Positions 47,350-59,686 of a stretch of 64,000 nucleotides of DNA are shown here, piece by piece (the stretch's first letter is position 1; each line of letters starts with the position of its first letter). The position numbers were made by a program, and so were the translations under genes. This DNA comes from Lenzites betulinus (taxonomy: Eukaryota > Basidiomycota > Agaricomycetes > Polyporales > Polyporaceae): positions 310,001 to 374,000 of the forward strand of contig JABYQU010000013.1 in the NCBI GenBank assembly GCA_022264855.1. The letters are read 5' to 3'. Below the pieces are notes generated by a model. That model had not been told where the DNA came from, searched no databases, and worked only from the letters and a program-made list of their open reading frames with translations.

Positions 47350-48887
47350 TCAGAGCTTGGAAGGTGTCGCCGCCGCCGTGGCGGGGGCCCCGCGCGCGCC
47401 GCTGCCGCTGCCCTCGCCGTTCTCGCCGTGGCCGTGCACCAGGTCGATGCCCAGCTTCGCGCCGAGCTTCTCGAGCGCCCCGGCCGCGCCGCCGATGGGC
47501 ACGTCTGCGCAGAAGGCCAGCGTAAGTGTGCGCACACGTCTGATGTGACGACGCGAAGGGGGTGGGGACGGCGAGAACGAGAACGTACGGATGGTCTCCA
47601 TCCCGAGCGCCTGCGCGGCTTTGAGGTTCCTGCGCGGGCGTACGTCAACACGTCAGCCGCGGCATAGAAGATCGGCGGGAGTCGAGCAGCGCGCGGCGCA
47701 GATACCTACATTCCAAGGTCGTCGAGGAAGACGGCCTCGCGGGGCGCGATGCCGCTGCGGGCGCACGCGAGCAGGTATATTCCCGCTTCCGGTTTCCTGC
47801 TCGAGGGCGGGGGCCGAGCACCGTCAGCCTGATTCAGAGCACGCACGCGAAGCCCGCGGCAGATGTTCGCGCGCGCGCGCGCAGGATTCAGACGCACCGC
47901 ATTCCCAGCGTGCTCGAGTCACAGAAGTCGTCGAACAGCGCGCGCAGCCGCGGGGGCGTCGCGCCGTCCTGCCAGCCGAGGAACGCGAGCTCGGCGCGCA
48001 CGCCCGTGAAGGCGGCGGGCGGGGCATCGCCGATGATCTCGGCGTCGCTCTTCGAGAAGTTGTTCGTGAGCGCGATGACGCGCCACTTGCCCGCGGCTGC
48101 ATCGGGCGCGAGCGGGCGAGCGAGAGAGACGATGGTGAGCGGGCGGGCGGTGACGGTGACGGGGGAGGGGGAGGCGACGTGGACGTACCGCGTATGCGCC
48201 GGATCGCCTCCACGACGCGAGCGTCGAATTCGCCGCTCTCGCGCATCATCCGGCCGAACAGCTGGGGGTTCCTTTCAGTCGCCGTGCAGTGCCGGGGGAG
48301 GGAACCACGCGCGGACGCTCACCTCACGGCCGTCGATGTGCAGCGATTCTGGGAGCCTCGGGCACGCTGCGGGCACGTAAGCGTTACCACACGACCCACG
48401 GGGATTGCGCTGGGCAGAGGGCGTGCGGCTTGCCTGTTCCCCTGCGCTGGCAGTACTTGGCGTACGCCGGGTTGTTGACCGTCGTGTCGGACAGCTCCCG
48501 CCCGAAGTGCTCGTAAAACGGGAAGAGGCGCATCTCTCCTCGCTCGAACTGCTGCCACGCGCCGCTCGATCCGCGCGCGGTGCTACGGCACGTCGCGCAA
48601 ACGCGGCAGCTTCAGTGAACGCTCTGGCGCGGGTGGAGGCCGGGCCCGCTCACATCGCACAGTTGATGTAATTGTTGGGTATCCCGTGTTCGCGCTCGTA
48701 GTCCGCTATGGCAATGAGGGGGCTGCGGCACACCACGCCCCCAATCTGTCGTCGGGTGCGCCATTCAGTGGGTGGGTGGGTGGGTGGGACGACGTGGGCC
48801 GCGTAGACCGCGTAGACCGATGATGATGACGACGACGTTGCGTGCACTCACATCGAAAATCACTGCTTTGAGGTGCGGCGAAGTCAT
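47350..48887 (-). CDS. HAD-superfamily hydrolase (sEH-N/ACAD10-like phosphatase group)
   Basis: Predicted haloacid-dehalogenase-fold phosphohydrolase of about 280 residues. Begins MTSPHLKAVIFD; exon 2 completes motif I as FDIGGVVCRSP. The nucleophile Asp is present, while the second motif I position is Gly, as in the epoxide-hydrolase N-terminal/ACAD10 group. The cap region includes AIADYEREHGIPNNYINC and GEMRLFPFYEHFGREL. Motif II is IALTNNFSKSD, motif III lies in KPEAGIYLLACARSG and motif IV in AVFLDDLG. The C-terminus, LEKLGAKLGIDLVHGHG, trails into an Ala/Gly-rich end, ATPSKL. Six or more introns. The substrate is unknown; homologues hydrolyse lipid or sugar phosphates. The run of GGGT on the plus strand at 48770-48788 falls inside intron 1. 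Confidence 0.82.
48770..48788 (+). repeat. (GGGT)n run in an intron
   Basis: Five GGG tracts separated by single T bases on the plus strand, opposite the transcript of the HAD gene. It could form a G-quadruplex in single-stranded DNA. Confidence 0.6.
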
Positions 48888-49922
48888 GGCTGTTCGCGCA
48901 GAAGGCCTTGATAGAATGGGCCGCAAGCTGCAATGCAACGTAAATCGTGGGACCACGGGCTGAGAAGCTTGCCCACTCGGTCAAGAGGTCGTCGCTATTG
49001 TATCCGCAAGGTCGAGCGATGTGCCGTGTGAGCCCCCTGAGCGCGCTGATGCAGCAGCAGCGCCTCCGCAAACCGGCTCGGGGTCGGTATTCGGTGTTCA
49101 AGAAAGCGTGCTAGCGGGGCGGGGGAGGCGTCATATGATTTCGCGGCGGGCGGCGCGGTGTTCAGAGAGATCTATCTGAGATTGGCTTCTTGCGAGCGAG
49201 CCCGGTCTGGGGGTGTGCGCCCTGGATGTCGTGCACGGTGGGCGGGTGTTGTGTGATATGTATGCCGCCGATATGCGGACGCACGCTGGGCGAGAATGTA
49301 CCACTCGCGAGGGTCTCGCCGGCTTCTGGCGAGCGTTGGGAATATTTACTGCATGCGCCCGTGGATGCCGACGCTTCCTAAACAGGCCGTGCTTGGCGAG
49401 CTTCGCCGTGCAGTGCCGCGATGCCGTGTGCGTCATCGCATCCTCCTCCACCGCCGTCTCGAGCAGATGTGGCGTGAACTCAGACTCGGGCTCGTCGCGC
49501 AGGGCATCGTCGGCGACTCCGCGGACTCGTGGGCAGCTGCAGACACGGGCGGTTGATACGTGCATGCTCCGAGGTCATGGTCATCAAAAAGAGTTTAGAG
49601 AAGGCGGCGGTTCCGTCTGACTAACCGTGTTCGGATGATCTGCGTTAGCGCGCGCCGCTCACCGCCTCGCACGACGAGCTGGGGCCACTGCGCACGGCAG
49701 CGCTCGCATCCGAGTCACCGCAGCGCGGCCGTGCTCGTCGCGCGACCGACGCTGCTCGCAGTACAACACAGCCATGCGCTCTCCGTGTGATCTGACCAAC
49801 CGCCTGATCGCGCTAGCTCATAAGGGCGCCACGCAGACCGCGGAGAGGCCGCTCTCCTCTTGACCCCCTCCATCATCTTCGCACACGCCATTCGTCCACT
49901 CTATCTCCCACCACCCACCACC
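48888..49922. promoter_or_regulatory. divergent intergenic region
   Basis: About 1 kb between the HAD hydrolase start (-) and the EF-hand protein start (+). Open frames on both strands (49131-49620) overlap each other and lack motifs. Presumably promoters and 5' UTRs. Confidence 0.4.
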
Positions 49923-51139
49923 ATGTCCCTCCGCTACGGTGCACCCCCGCAGAGATACCCCTCGCAGGCCTCGCAATACCGCCCCAGCGCGGCGCCGCAA
50001 GCCCGACCCCCCAGCAGCCAGTACGGCGCCGCCGCCCCCGGGTACTACAGCCAAGGCGCATACGCCGCACCAGGCGGCGGCGCACCCCCCGGAGCCGACC
50101 CCCAGCTGTGGCAGTGGTTCTCGGCGGTGGATACAGATCGTTCGGGAGCGATTAGCGTGACGGAGCTGCAGGCTGCGTTGGTGAATGGTGCGTGCAGATC
50201 TCCCGCGCGCGCTGCCCGACAGACTCGCTGATCGTGCTTGATCGCTCCATGCGCACAGGCAACTGGACCAGTGAGTATCTTCGAAGATGAACTCTCCTCG
50301 GCCTAGCTTCTCGCGTGCGCGCACTTCCGGCCCTGAGGAGGTGGCGGCGGTGTGCCCGCCTCGTGCCCGCGAAATGAACGCGAACACCCGTCGGACCCAT
50401 TACTGACTCCGCGATTGCTAGAATTCGACCTCGATACGGTGAAGATGCTGATGTCCATCTTTGTGAGTTGCTCGCTCGATCGCTCGTTCCTGCTTCGCGG
50501 CAATGGCTGAACCTGTCCCAGGACACCGACCGTAGCGGCACCATCGGCTTCAACGGTAATGTTCTGTCGCGCAAATAAACTCACGCGGGACGTGCTGACG
50601 CATTCCATGCTTGCGCCCGGCACCAGAGTTCGCTGGCCTCTGGAAGTACATCCAGGACTGGCAGAACGTCTTCAGGCATTTCGACCGAGATCGCTCGGGC
50701 TCCATCGAGGGCGCCGAGCTCTCCGAGGCGCTGCGCAGCTTTGGCTACAATCTCTCTCCCACCCTCCTCGCGCTTCTCGAGCAGAAGTATGGTGAGTCGT
50801 GATACGTTCGGATAGCGGACGTGGCGAATCTTCGGCTGACTTTCCAAGTAGCATCTGGGCCTTCTGACCGGTACGGCCCCCCGCCTGGCATCACGTTCGA
50901 CCGCTTCGTGCGTGCGTGCGTTGTGGTGAAAACGCTCACGGAAGCGTTCCAGCGGTATGCCCTCATCTCGGCCCTTCTTTCGAATTGAGCTGACAAGCTT
51001 GCGGTCCCAGGGTGGACACGGATCGTGATGGCTGGGTGCAGATGAACTATGAACAGTTCATGAAGGTACAATTTCCTGTGATGTGCCCCATCACTATTGC
51101 TGACAGTTTGGTGTACAGATCATTCTCAGTGCGCCATGA
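49923..51139 (+). CDS. PEF1: penta-EF-hand calcium-binding protein (ALG-2/peflin-like)
   Basis: Calcium sensor of the penta-EF-hand family, which dimerises and bridges proteins in ER export and membrane repair. About 220 residues. The N-terminal tail is Gly/Pro/Tyr/Ser-rich (MSLRYGAPPQRYPSQASQYR), as in peflin. Five EF-hands: DTDRSGAISVTE, DTDRSGTIGFNE, DRDRSGSIEGAE, a fourth degenerate hand around YGPPPGITFDRFVRAC, and DTDRDGWVQMNY. Hands 1, 2, 3 and 5 keep most acidic ligands. The C-terminus is MKIILSAP. Exon 1 ends at 50187, a 12-base exon 50259-50270 encodes part of GNWTK, and the next starts at 50422; all join in frame. The second EF loop sits in a 34-base exon. Confidence 0.9.
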
Positions 51140-51953
51140 TTGCGTTCTCCTCGAGCGCCGTATGGCGCGCGCGATTCCCTGCTGCCACGACCGTCACGAA
51201 TCTATCTTAGGAACTATCACCGCTCAAAGCGGTGGATGTTTGTAGTGCTATGTAATGCTGACGCCCGGAGTGCGACGACTGTCTGTGTGTATGCTCGTGT
51301 GTATGTTTGTTCTCTCGATGTGCTGTAATATATTCCACAGAACAGTCTGTTGCAGACATCGGCTAGATACAAGAGCCACTTATACGCGAGACATTCGCGC
51401 AGAAGGTTTGAGATGAATCTGAATAAAGTTCGACTCCCAGGTTTGAGGTCACCCTGAGCGCTGCGCGCTGTGGCGAAGTCTGTCCGATGTGACGGTTCCA
51501 AATCGACCCTCCCTCCGCATGCTTCTACACGCGTGGGAGGTCGCCCGGCACACATGCGTGTCCCCCAAAGCACCTCCTTGCTCAGAACCACCTCGCAGAA
51601 CGCGACCGCCGCTGAGGACGCCCTCCTATCGCTTGCCGGTGAGTACTGCGCTGAAACATTCACATGCGCGGCTGTGGCTGGCAGAGACCCCCCGGGCGTG
51701 GTTTTCACCCGCCCCCGGTGAAAGCACTTGCTGACAAGCTGTATCCCGGGCTCGCTGATTTCGACGCCTGATCCAAGCGTAGTCAAGGAACATCCGCCTA
51801 ACCAGAGCCATCTCCGTAGGTACAACCGACCCCGGACGGCGCCACCGTCACACCCGAGTCCGCCCCCTGGGTTATAACTTATAGGCTGCCTAACCCCGCA
51901 TCCGAACCTCCTCTCCACTCTCAACGTTCAACGTCCCCGTCCGACCGTCTGAA
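51140..51953. promoter_or_regulatory. intergenic region upstream of the acyl-CoA synthetase
   Basis: Contains the 3' UTR of the EF-hand gene and the promoter of the acyl-CoA synthetase. A TATA-like TATAACTTATA lies at 51873-51883, about 75 bases before the start. No supported ORF. Confidence 0.45.
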
Positions 51954-54900
51954 ATGTCTGCCTCACGCTTCGCCCACCTTCCCGTCCCCCACAATCCCAA
52001 AGCGGACTACAAGAAGCAGTCCATCGAGCTCCCAGGCACAAAGCGCCCGGGCCAAACTGGTATGTGCCCCGACGACATCCCTCCAGCGCAGCCACCGCAC
52101 TCACTAATGCTCCTCCGCGTCTCTAACAGCGATTTACCGCGGCTGTACGTCCTCTCATTGGCCTACTACTGGCCTCGGCCTCGGCCACGGCCACGCACGG
52201 CGACCACTTGCATGATGCACTGACGCGCGCTCGCCGTTTTCGCAGCGCACTTCCCGCACAAGACGCTCGCGGAGCCGGACGCGTTCCAGCACCTGGTCGA
52301 GATCTACGACGAGGGCTTCCGGCGCGCGAAGGGCGGGCGGTTCTTCGGGCACCGCCCGGTGCTCTCCACGCAGCCCCTCAAGTACGCCGAGTATCACGTG
52401 TGGCAGACGTGGACGGAGGTGGACGCGCGCCGCCGCGCGGTGGGCAGCGCGCTGCACAAGCTGTTCGAGACGGGGGTGCTGGGCGGCGGAGACCTGCCTA
52501 CGGTGGGGATTTGGAGCAAGAACTGTCCCAGTACGTCCTCGCGTTTTCGCGTTTTGTGAGCGTGCCTCATATAGGGGATGGCGCGTCGCAGACTGGCAAG
52601 TCGTCGACCTCGCGCTGCAGGCGTATGGCAAAGTCGGGGTTAGCTTGTATGACACCCTCGGGAAGGACTCTGCAGGTATGTGGCGTGTCAGTTGCGAACC
52701 ATTTACGCGTATATCGACATATGGTTTCCTACAGAGTTCATGTGAGTTGCCTGGCCTATGTTGAGGCATGGTTCACCAATTACTAACATCCTCCTGTCCA
52801 GCATCAACCATGCCGAGTTGACTGTGATCTTCGCTGCGCCCATGCACATACCCTCTCTGATCAAGTTGATTCCAAACTGCCCTACGCTCAAGATGATCGT
52901 CGCGATCGAAGTTCTTACCCCCGAGACAAAGTCCGTGCTGTGCCAATGGGGTGAAACCTTTGGAGTGCAGGTCAAGGACATCGCGGAAGGTACGTGCGGA
53001 ATCATTTGATATGCCTTGGGTCACGCCTCATACAAACCCAAACTGTGATAGTGGAAGAGTTCGGGCGCGCCAACCTCATCGATGTGATCACGCCAACACC
53101 TCAGCAGATCGCCACTATTTGTTATACTTCGGTGCGTTCCGTTATTTCATATTCTATACAAATGAAGCTGAGCGCAGGGAATAGGGTACGACTGGGCAGC
53201 CCAAGGGTAGGTGTCCTTCATTCGTGGAGCACACAAGTGCTGCGACGTCGGCCGCATGGAAAGGTCACTGACAGAGCAAGATAGGTGTTGTCATCGACCA
53301 TGGGAGCATGGCCCAGGCCGTATATGCGTACATGTACCAGTTTGAAATGGATACCTCTCAGGTCACGCTGTCCTTTTTGCCCCTAGCGCACATCTACGAG
53401 GTCAGTGTGCTGTTTCGACTTGTTTCGCCTGCTTAAACTCACGCATATCCCAGCGCGTAATGGAGCTGATTGCTGTTGGCAATGGCGGTCAAATCGGCTT
53501 CCATGTCGGCGACCCCGCTCTGCTGCTTGATGATCTCAGGGTTCTCAAGCCCCACTTGCTGCCTACCGTACCGCGCGTTCTGAACAGACTATACCAAGCA
53601 GCCATGGTAGCCGGCACTGCGCCCGGACTCAAGGGCGCCCTCTTCAGGAGAGCGGTGGCGACAAAGGTGTTCAACATGCGCAATCACAACAAGTTCGACC
53701 ATCCGCTGTACGATCGTTTGGTGTTCAAGAAGGTACCCCGAGTTTGTGTCCTGTGAGCGGTGCGTGATGCTGATTGCCCCCCCGCGTACAGTTGCAGGCT
53801 GTCCTCGGCGGGAATGTACGCTTTATCACCTGCGGCTCAGCACCCATCAGCGTAGAAGTCATGGACTTCATGAGGATTGGGCTTGGCTGTATGGTGGCCG
53901 AAGGTGGGCCGCGTGGCATCACATCATAACGCCGTTCTCGATACTGACCAAACGTCCACAGGGTAAATGCCTGCCCAACTATTGACGTCCTTGTGCTCAC
54001 GATCTCGCTCCAGCTACGGCATGACCGAAAACTGCGGCTGCTTCGTCCGTACGTGGACCGACGACGGCACGGCGAGCGGCACCGTCGGGAGCCCCCTCCC
54101 GACCGCCGAGCTGAAGCTCGTGGACGTCCCGGAGATGGGCTACACCGCCGAGGACAAGCCCTTCCCGCGCGGCGAGATCTGCATGCGCGGCGGGCAGCGC
54201 TTCTCGGGCTACTACAAGGGTCCGTCCAGTCCGCACCGAGCGGCCCCCGCCGCGCGCTGAGCTGAGCTCTATCCGACAGATCCGAAGAGGACCGCGGAGA
54301 CGATCGACGAGGAGGGCTGGCTGCACACCGGCGACGTCGGCACGTTTGACTCCTACCTTCGCCTGAAGATCATCGACCGCGTCAAGGTACGCCCCCCACG
54401 CGCCCCCGCTGCCCTCGCACGCCGCGCCGCACACTGACGTCCCCACCCCCCCTGCGCCACAGAACATCATGAAGCTCGCGCAGGGCGAGTACGTCGCGCT
54501 CGAGAACATCGAGAACGTGTACAGCGGCTCGCGGCTCGTCGCGCAGCTGTTCGTGTACGGCGACTCGCTGCAGTCGTACCTCGTCGCCGTCGTCGTGCCG
54601 GACCCCGTGCAGTTCGCCGCGCTCGTCGCGCGCGTGCGCGGGCGGCCCGTCGCGCCCGAGGACCTTGCAACGCTCGCGGAGGCCACGCGCGACCCGCAGA
54701 TCACCGCGGAGGTGCTCGCGACGCTCGCGAAGACCGCGAAGGAGCGCGGGCTCAAGGGGTGCGTCTCCCACTCACGCCTCCCGCCGCGCGCCCGCCGAGG
54801 AGTGCGCATGTGCTAGTGCTGACGCGCGGTTCATTGTGCGTGTCCGTTTAGCTTCGAGCAGCTCCGCCGGATCCACCTCACGCTGGAGGCGATGACGACC

Positions 54901-55085
54901 GAGAACGACTGCCTGACGCCGACGCTGAAGATCCGCCGGTGCGTGCTGCCGTCCCGTCTGTCACTTAGGCGTGTCCGTCTAACTCGCTCTTGCTGGTTTT
55001 GTTCGGTTGCAGGAAGGAGACGTATGAGCACTTCAAGGGGCCTATCGACGCGCTATATGCGCTCGGCGAGCCCGCGAAGCTCTAG
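51954..55085 (+). CDS. long-chain acyl-CoA synthetase, peroxisomal type
   Basis: ATP-dependent ligase that activates fatty acids to acyl-CoA. About 700 residues. N-terminus [15 protein letters not shown], then [20 protein letters not shown] and [20 protein letters not shown]. The AMP-binding P-loop [10 protein letters not shown] is built from a 22-base exon (53185-53206) between ICYTS and [10 protein letters not shown]. Later blocks: [93 protein letters not shown]. The final residues EPAKL give the tripeptide AKL, a canonical peroxisomal targeting signal 1, so beta-oxidation feeding is likely. All catalytic motifs are intact. Small introns are dense throughout. Yeast Faa2 is the peroxisomal analogue; orthology was not tested. 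Confidence 0.92.
53185..53206 (+). other. 22-base microexon encoding the AMP-binding P-loop
   Basis: GGT ACG ACT GGG CAG CCC AAG G, flanked by AG at 53183-53184 and GTAGGT from 53207. It joins TCG before and GT GTT after, giving [10 protein letters not shown] in frame. Confidence 0.8.
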
Positions 55086-55535
55086 GGTGTCCGGGTGCGC
55101 TCGCGGCGACGCGGAGGTTGTTGTACGTTCGGATGGTAGGGATGGCATGTTATTGTTAGTCATGCTGCTCGCTCACCGCTGCTCGGTCGCCCTGAAGCCA
55201 GGGATGATGGAACGATACGACCCTTTCTGTTTGGGGATAATGGATGGAGTTGCGCGCGGCGCCCGAGGCGTGCACGGGGCTCCGGCGAAAAATATCTTGG
55301 AAACGCGTTCGGGATTCGGGAATGCTAATAGTCTACATATTGCGTGGATGATGCGCGCGGATATAGTACAATCGTCTTCTTGTTTATCAACGTGATGTAG
55401 GTTCCTGCACAACAACAGCCCTAGAAGATGGGGGAGGGAAGAAGAAATCGGCGTGTGAAGTGTGCACGCGCGAGTTATCTACCAAGGTATACAGTATACC
55501 ACGCAGTCAGTCTTGACTCTATTCCAATCGACTGT
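55086..55535. other. convergent 3' spacer
   Basis: Between the acyl-CoA synthetase (+) and transporter (-) stops. Holds 3' UTRs; no ORF supported. Confidence 0.5.
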
Positions 55536-57689
55536 CTAGTGCCCCATCGCGAGCGCGCTGTCCACCGCGCCGACGCGCACGCTGCGCCGGCGGCCCTCCG
55601 CGATGCGCCGCGAGAGCGTCGTGCCGAGGAAGCAGATGAGCGTCATCACGAGCACCCACAGGTACCGCAGCAGCACGAACTCGTACCCGATCGAGAACGC
55701 GAGGAGCGAGCTCGCGAACGCGGGGCTGAACGAGCGGGAGAAGCACTAGTGGCGCGCGCGTCAGCGTACGTGTTTGGACAAGTACATAGCGAGTGGGGGA
55801 GGTGGACGCACCATGGCGAACTGCGCGATGCCGTTCGTGACGCCCAGCGAGGCAGAGTTGGGCGCGGCGTCCTTGACGAGGATCATGCTCACCCTACCCA
55901 AGATTCCTTCAGCACGCAAAACGCAGAGATATAGCCGTGACTCACGAGAATGCCAGCGCCGCACACCGCGAGATACACATAATCCCGCCAATGCCGACCC
56001 ACACCGCCGCGCGCGCGGCCGGCGTGAGCACACCCGTCGTCACATCAACCGCGCCCCAGCGCGCGATGAGGTTGAGTCCGGGGAGGAGCACGAAGCAGAA
56101 CGGCCAGAGGCCCATGCAGAAGTTGTACGAGCGCGCGTGGTCGAAGCGGCGCAGGATGAGCGGCATGCAGCACATCTGGAGCGCGATCGAGATGCAGCCT
56201 GAGATGGAGAGCGCGTACCCGATTTGCGTGGCCTGTTTGGGGAGGGGGTTGAGTTAGGTCGGGGGGATATTGGGGGTGGAGTGGGGAGTAATGGTAAGGG
56301 GCTTACGGTGAATGCGAGGCCGCCTTGGGGGATGGAGGTGTAGCAGAACAGTACTGCGATGATGGAGTTAGATGGGGTAACGTGGAGGATCGTGAGTGTA
56401 TGTACCAAACGTAACGTCGAAACCGGTAGCACTATAGTGGTGTGGAGCAAAGTTAGACACGTTCGGCGCGCTACGCCGTCCGACGATATCACTCACATGA
56501 AGGACAGGCCAGCCCCGCTGAGGCAGAGAGCACGAATGACAGGAATGGACAATAGCTGTGATACAGACGCAGGTTCAGGTTGTTTCTCGAACGTGCCTTC
56601 GTGTCGTTCTGACATCTGTATGTTTTCTTTCCCCTTGCGCTGCAGGCCAGGGTGGGTCTACAGGTCGTGTTTTAGATACGCACATATCATGATTACATGC
56701 GCACGTACCTCTCCCAGGTAGAAATACCCATATGTACAGCCTGCGAATGCGATCATAGCGGCCGCAAAGCATGGCAGAAAGTATGGGTATTTGTGGAGGA
56801 AGGGAGTGTCGAACCACTGCGGGAACTTGGTGGCAGGGTTGGACAGCAGTCCGCCCATGAGCGGGCTGTAGCGGTTGAGTCAGCGCAATACCTCGGTTCA
56901 CTACACCAAACCTACCCTATGATGCTGCCGAGGGGCCAGCATAGCCCATACAACGGGAAGGCGATCGCCTGATTTGAAGAATCGGTGATCTCACCAAGGA
57001 CGGAGTGAATGACCGCAACGTTGCCGGAGAACAGGCCGCCTGGCAGGAACTGTCAACTTCGGTCCCGAAGTCGTGTATGGAGACGTACTAAGACAGCGTG
57101 CCATAATGAGGCCGGTCAATGTGGTCGAGATCCCAAACAGCATCGTCGATAGACCGATACCGAGGATCCCCAGGAGGACGATGGGTCGACGGCCAATCAC
57201 ATCTACAAAAGGGACCGACTCCATAAGTTTGCAATTAGACTTAAAGACCGAATAGCAGGACGCACCCGATAGCCGAGCCCATTGATATATAGAGATGACC
57301 TGGGCGACGGCAAAGCTGCTCTCCTGCGGATTTCATCCGACAAAACAGCGTCAATCCTTTACACCTTCCCAATCGAGTGCGGGGAAGGGATTCACCACTA
57401 TGCCGCTGTAGAAACCAATCTTGGAATGGTCGCTGGTGACATGGATGTGCTCCATCATCTCGTTCACATAGGGGAAAATCTGTGTGAACGCGATGGGGTC
57501 GACGAGCCTCACGGCACAGAGAGTCGCGAGCTTGGCCTTTGGGATCGGGGTGGGCTTGTCGGGCCGGGCCGACTTTTGATTTTCGAGAGCGCTGTCGTCG
57601 GCGAGGGAGTCATAGTCGTCGAAGAGACGGATGTGCTCCTCGGAGTCAGACGGGCTGCTGCTCGAAGAGGCATGGCAGTCGACAACCAT
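55536..57689 (-). CDS. major facilitator superfamily transporter
   Basis: Membrane transporter with about 12 predicted helices, about 500 residues. The N-terminal cytosolic part is acidic and Ser-rich (MVVDCHASSSSSPSDSEE). Helix 1 region LCAVRLVDPIAFTQIFPYVN and loop RLSDVIGRRPIVLLGILGIG contain the MFS motif A form. Further blocks: LMARCLS-type region, FSGNVAVIHSVLGEITDSSN, FPLYGLCWPLGSIIGPLMGG, then the second half with GYALSISGCISIALQMCCMP and VKDAAPNSASLGVTNGIAQF. The C-terminus is GAVDSALAMGH. The pattern resembles the zinc-induced-facilitator-like/YCR023C group of fungal MFS proteins. The substrate cannot be told from sequence. A TATA-like TATATAA (minus strand, 57752-57759) lies about 65 bases upstream of the start. 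Confidence 0.85.
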
Positions 57690-58267
57690 GGCACCTCGTC
57701 ACTGGGGGGACAGAGACAAGAAGAGCGGGGGTGGCTCCCAGGGGAGGGCGGTTATATAGAACTACTCGACTTCCTGGGACTCTGATCCATAGAGCTGGCT
57801 TGACAAATCGTTTACGTCGACTCGATAGATGCCGCCCAGCGCCCCCCGTGCCGCTGAGCACCATTGACCTCAATCGGCAAGCACACGGTTCCTGGGGAAG
57901 GCCGCTCCGCGTCCGTGATCCAACGCCCGCTCCGAGGAGGCGCACTCCCATCTCGAGTCGTCGAACCGTGCGCGCAGGCCTGGGAGAACGACGATCCCCC
58001 ACTGAGATTCGCCGCCGAGGAGGAGCGAAGCGGCAGAGGGACAGGATTAGCGCATGTCTAGACCGCCGCCACCCGCGCGCCATTTGTGCGAACCACGTCG
58101 GCCCCCCGGCCCGCTCTCCCCGCGCGCCAAGCACGGCCAAACAGGCGGGTGGCGGAGCCCCGCGGGGTCGGAGTGCGCCATCGGCCAGCCTCCCGTATCG
58201 CCTCTTCGTCCCCGACCGCCACCCCCGAAAACACAAAACATATATCTCCGTGCACATACGCCTCACG
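57690..58267. promoter_or_regulatory. divergent intergenic region
   Basis: 578 bases between the transporter (-) and the hypothetical gene (+). A TATA-like box for the transporter lies at 57752-57759 (minus strand). Long ORFs on both strands here (up to 334 codons) are GC-rich shadows without motifs. Confidence 0.45.
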
Positions 58268-59153
58268 ATGACCCTCTCCGCTAACGACCATCTTGTCCTC
58301 GTCGCGCCCCGCCCAGTGCGTCTCGCCGCCGGCGCCGCTCCTTTCGCTTTCCATTCCCCCGTCGCACACCGCCCCCGCTCCCGCGCTGCCCTCTTGTCCG
58401 CCGCAACAGACGCCTTCGATCGTCTCATGCTCTCTGAGGACGCCTCAGATCAGCAGGAGCACAAACCTGCCGAGCTTTACGAGAGAGACAGTCTATCTCC
58501 CCTCCCATCTCCGCGGTACGTATCCCGATCTGCCTTTCGCTGACTCTTAATGTCCGATAAGATCACTCTGCTCGCCTGGGAGTCCATGTGCAGTGTCAAT
58601 GCCTCCTTCTATGTTCAATCGCGCTCGATTGCTCAATCTGCCCTTGCAATAGATCCACTCCCGCCGAAGCTCTCGAAGAGTTCCTCTCCATCTTGCAGCA
58701 CCCCTCTGCCCTGCGCTTTCAGCCTACTTCGCCTGTCATCAGGCCTGCCAACAGCAACAACAACACTCATTTCTTTACTTACCGCCGCCAGACGCCTTCC
58801 AGCTTGAGCCCGTCTCTTCCCTCCGACGGCCTCGGGTTGACTATTGCCACTCATGCTGACGAGAAGGCGAGCGAGGCTGGCACTTACAGCTTCAGGGTGA
58901 TCGGCAACGCCCTAGGTATGCCGATCCCGCCGTAAAGTTCAGAGCGTGATCTAACGTACAGCCAGGGTCCCCCATTTCTCGCATGCATACCCGCAACCCA
59001 TTCCCGCGCCACCAGGCGTATGAGAATGGCGTAGTTGGACTCCTCCGCCCCCCGTCTGCGCTATCCCCGTCGCCGAGCTTGATGCTCCCTCCTGCAGCCA
59101 TTCCGCTGCCCTCCCCGACGCCGGACGAAATGGAGACCGAAATCGTCTCCTAG
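58268..59153 (+). CDS. hypothetical protein
   Basis: Not recognised. Exon 1 encodes MTLSANDHLVLVAPRPVRLA, then AALLSAATDAFDRLMLSEDA. Two introns lead through STPAEALEEFLSILQHPSAL and FFTYRRQTPSSLSPSLPSDG, then YSFRVIGNALGSPISRMHTR, and end DEMETEIVS. About 230 residues. No membrane segment or known domain. Ser/Pro-rich stretches with several SP sites suggest a phosphorylated regulatory protein, but that is speculation. The model is supported by consistent frames and by composition more balanced than the surrounding noise. Confidence 0.55.
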
Positions 59154-59686
59154 ATTAGTAGCGACATACTCGCTCCCCATTCCATAGGCATAAGCGATGC
59201 CTTAACCCCCTACCTGGTCACCGTTGCTCATATAACCACCCTGCGTAGCCTCGGTAGAAGATATCCCCCCACCTCTCGCGTCTCCCCCCGTAGCATATTA
59301 TCTATTTACCTATTTTACCACACAGCAGCCGCGACGGTCATGATATCCTGTACCGACCTCGCTTGATGTATCCTCGACTTGGACCCCGGTTTTTTGTGTA
59401 TAGTGCCGCTGGCTTCTACTTACTTGCCTCCATCCGGATTTGCAGCGATTTGTAAAACGAACTTAGGAATATCATACATATGTATCGCCCGTGTTATAAT
59501 GGACCCTCGTTTTCCTTACGCTTGCATCGGAGCTGTGAGGGAGAACAATATTCGTGATTGTTGACCAATGCTCCGAAGATGCAGTCATCATAGCCACCGT
59601 CGACCGCAGCCTGACGTCGACAAGAGCGAGCACACATCATTCAGTGGCTCAAGCAACTGCATGCATGCATCTTGACCAGAACGTCG
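59154..59686. other. intergenic spacer
   Basis: AT-richer stretch between two plus-strand genes, holding one 3' UTR and the promoter of the next. No ORF supported. Confidence 0.5.

Noticed and set aside
57539..58543. 334-codon plus-strand ORF and a 260-codon minus-strand ORF
   Set aside because: They lie across the transporter start, promoter and hypothetical gene in wrong frames, are Arg/Pro-biased, and show no domain.
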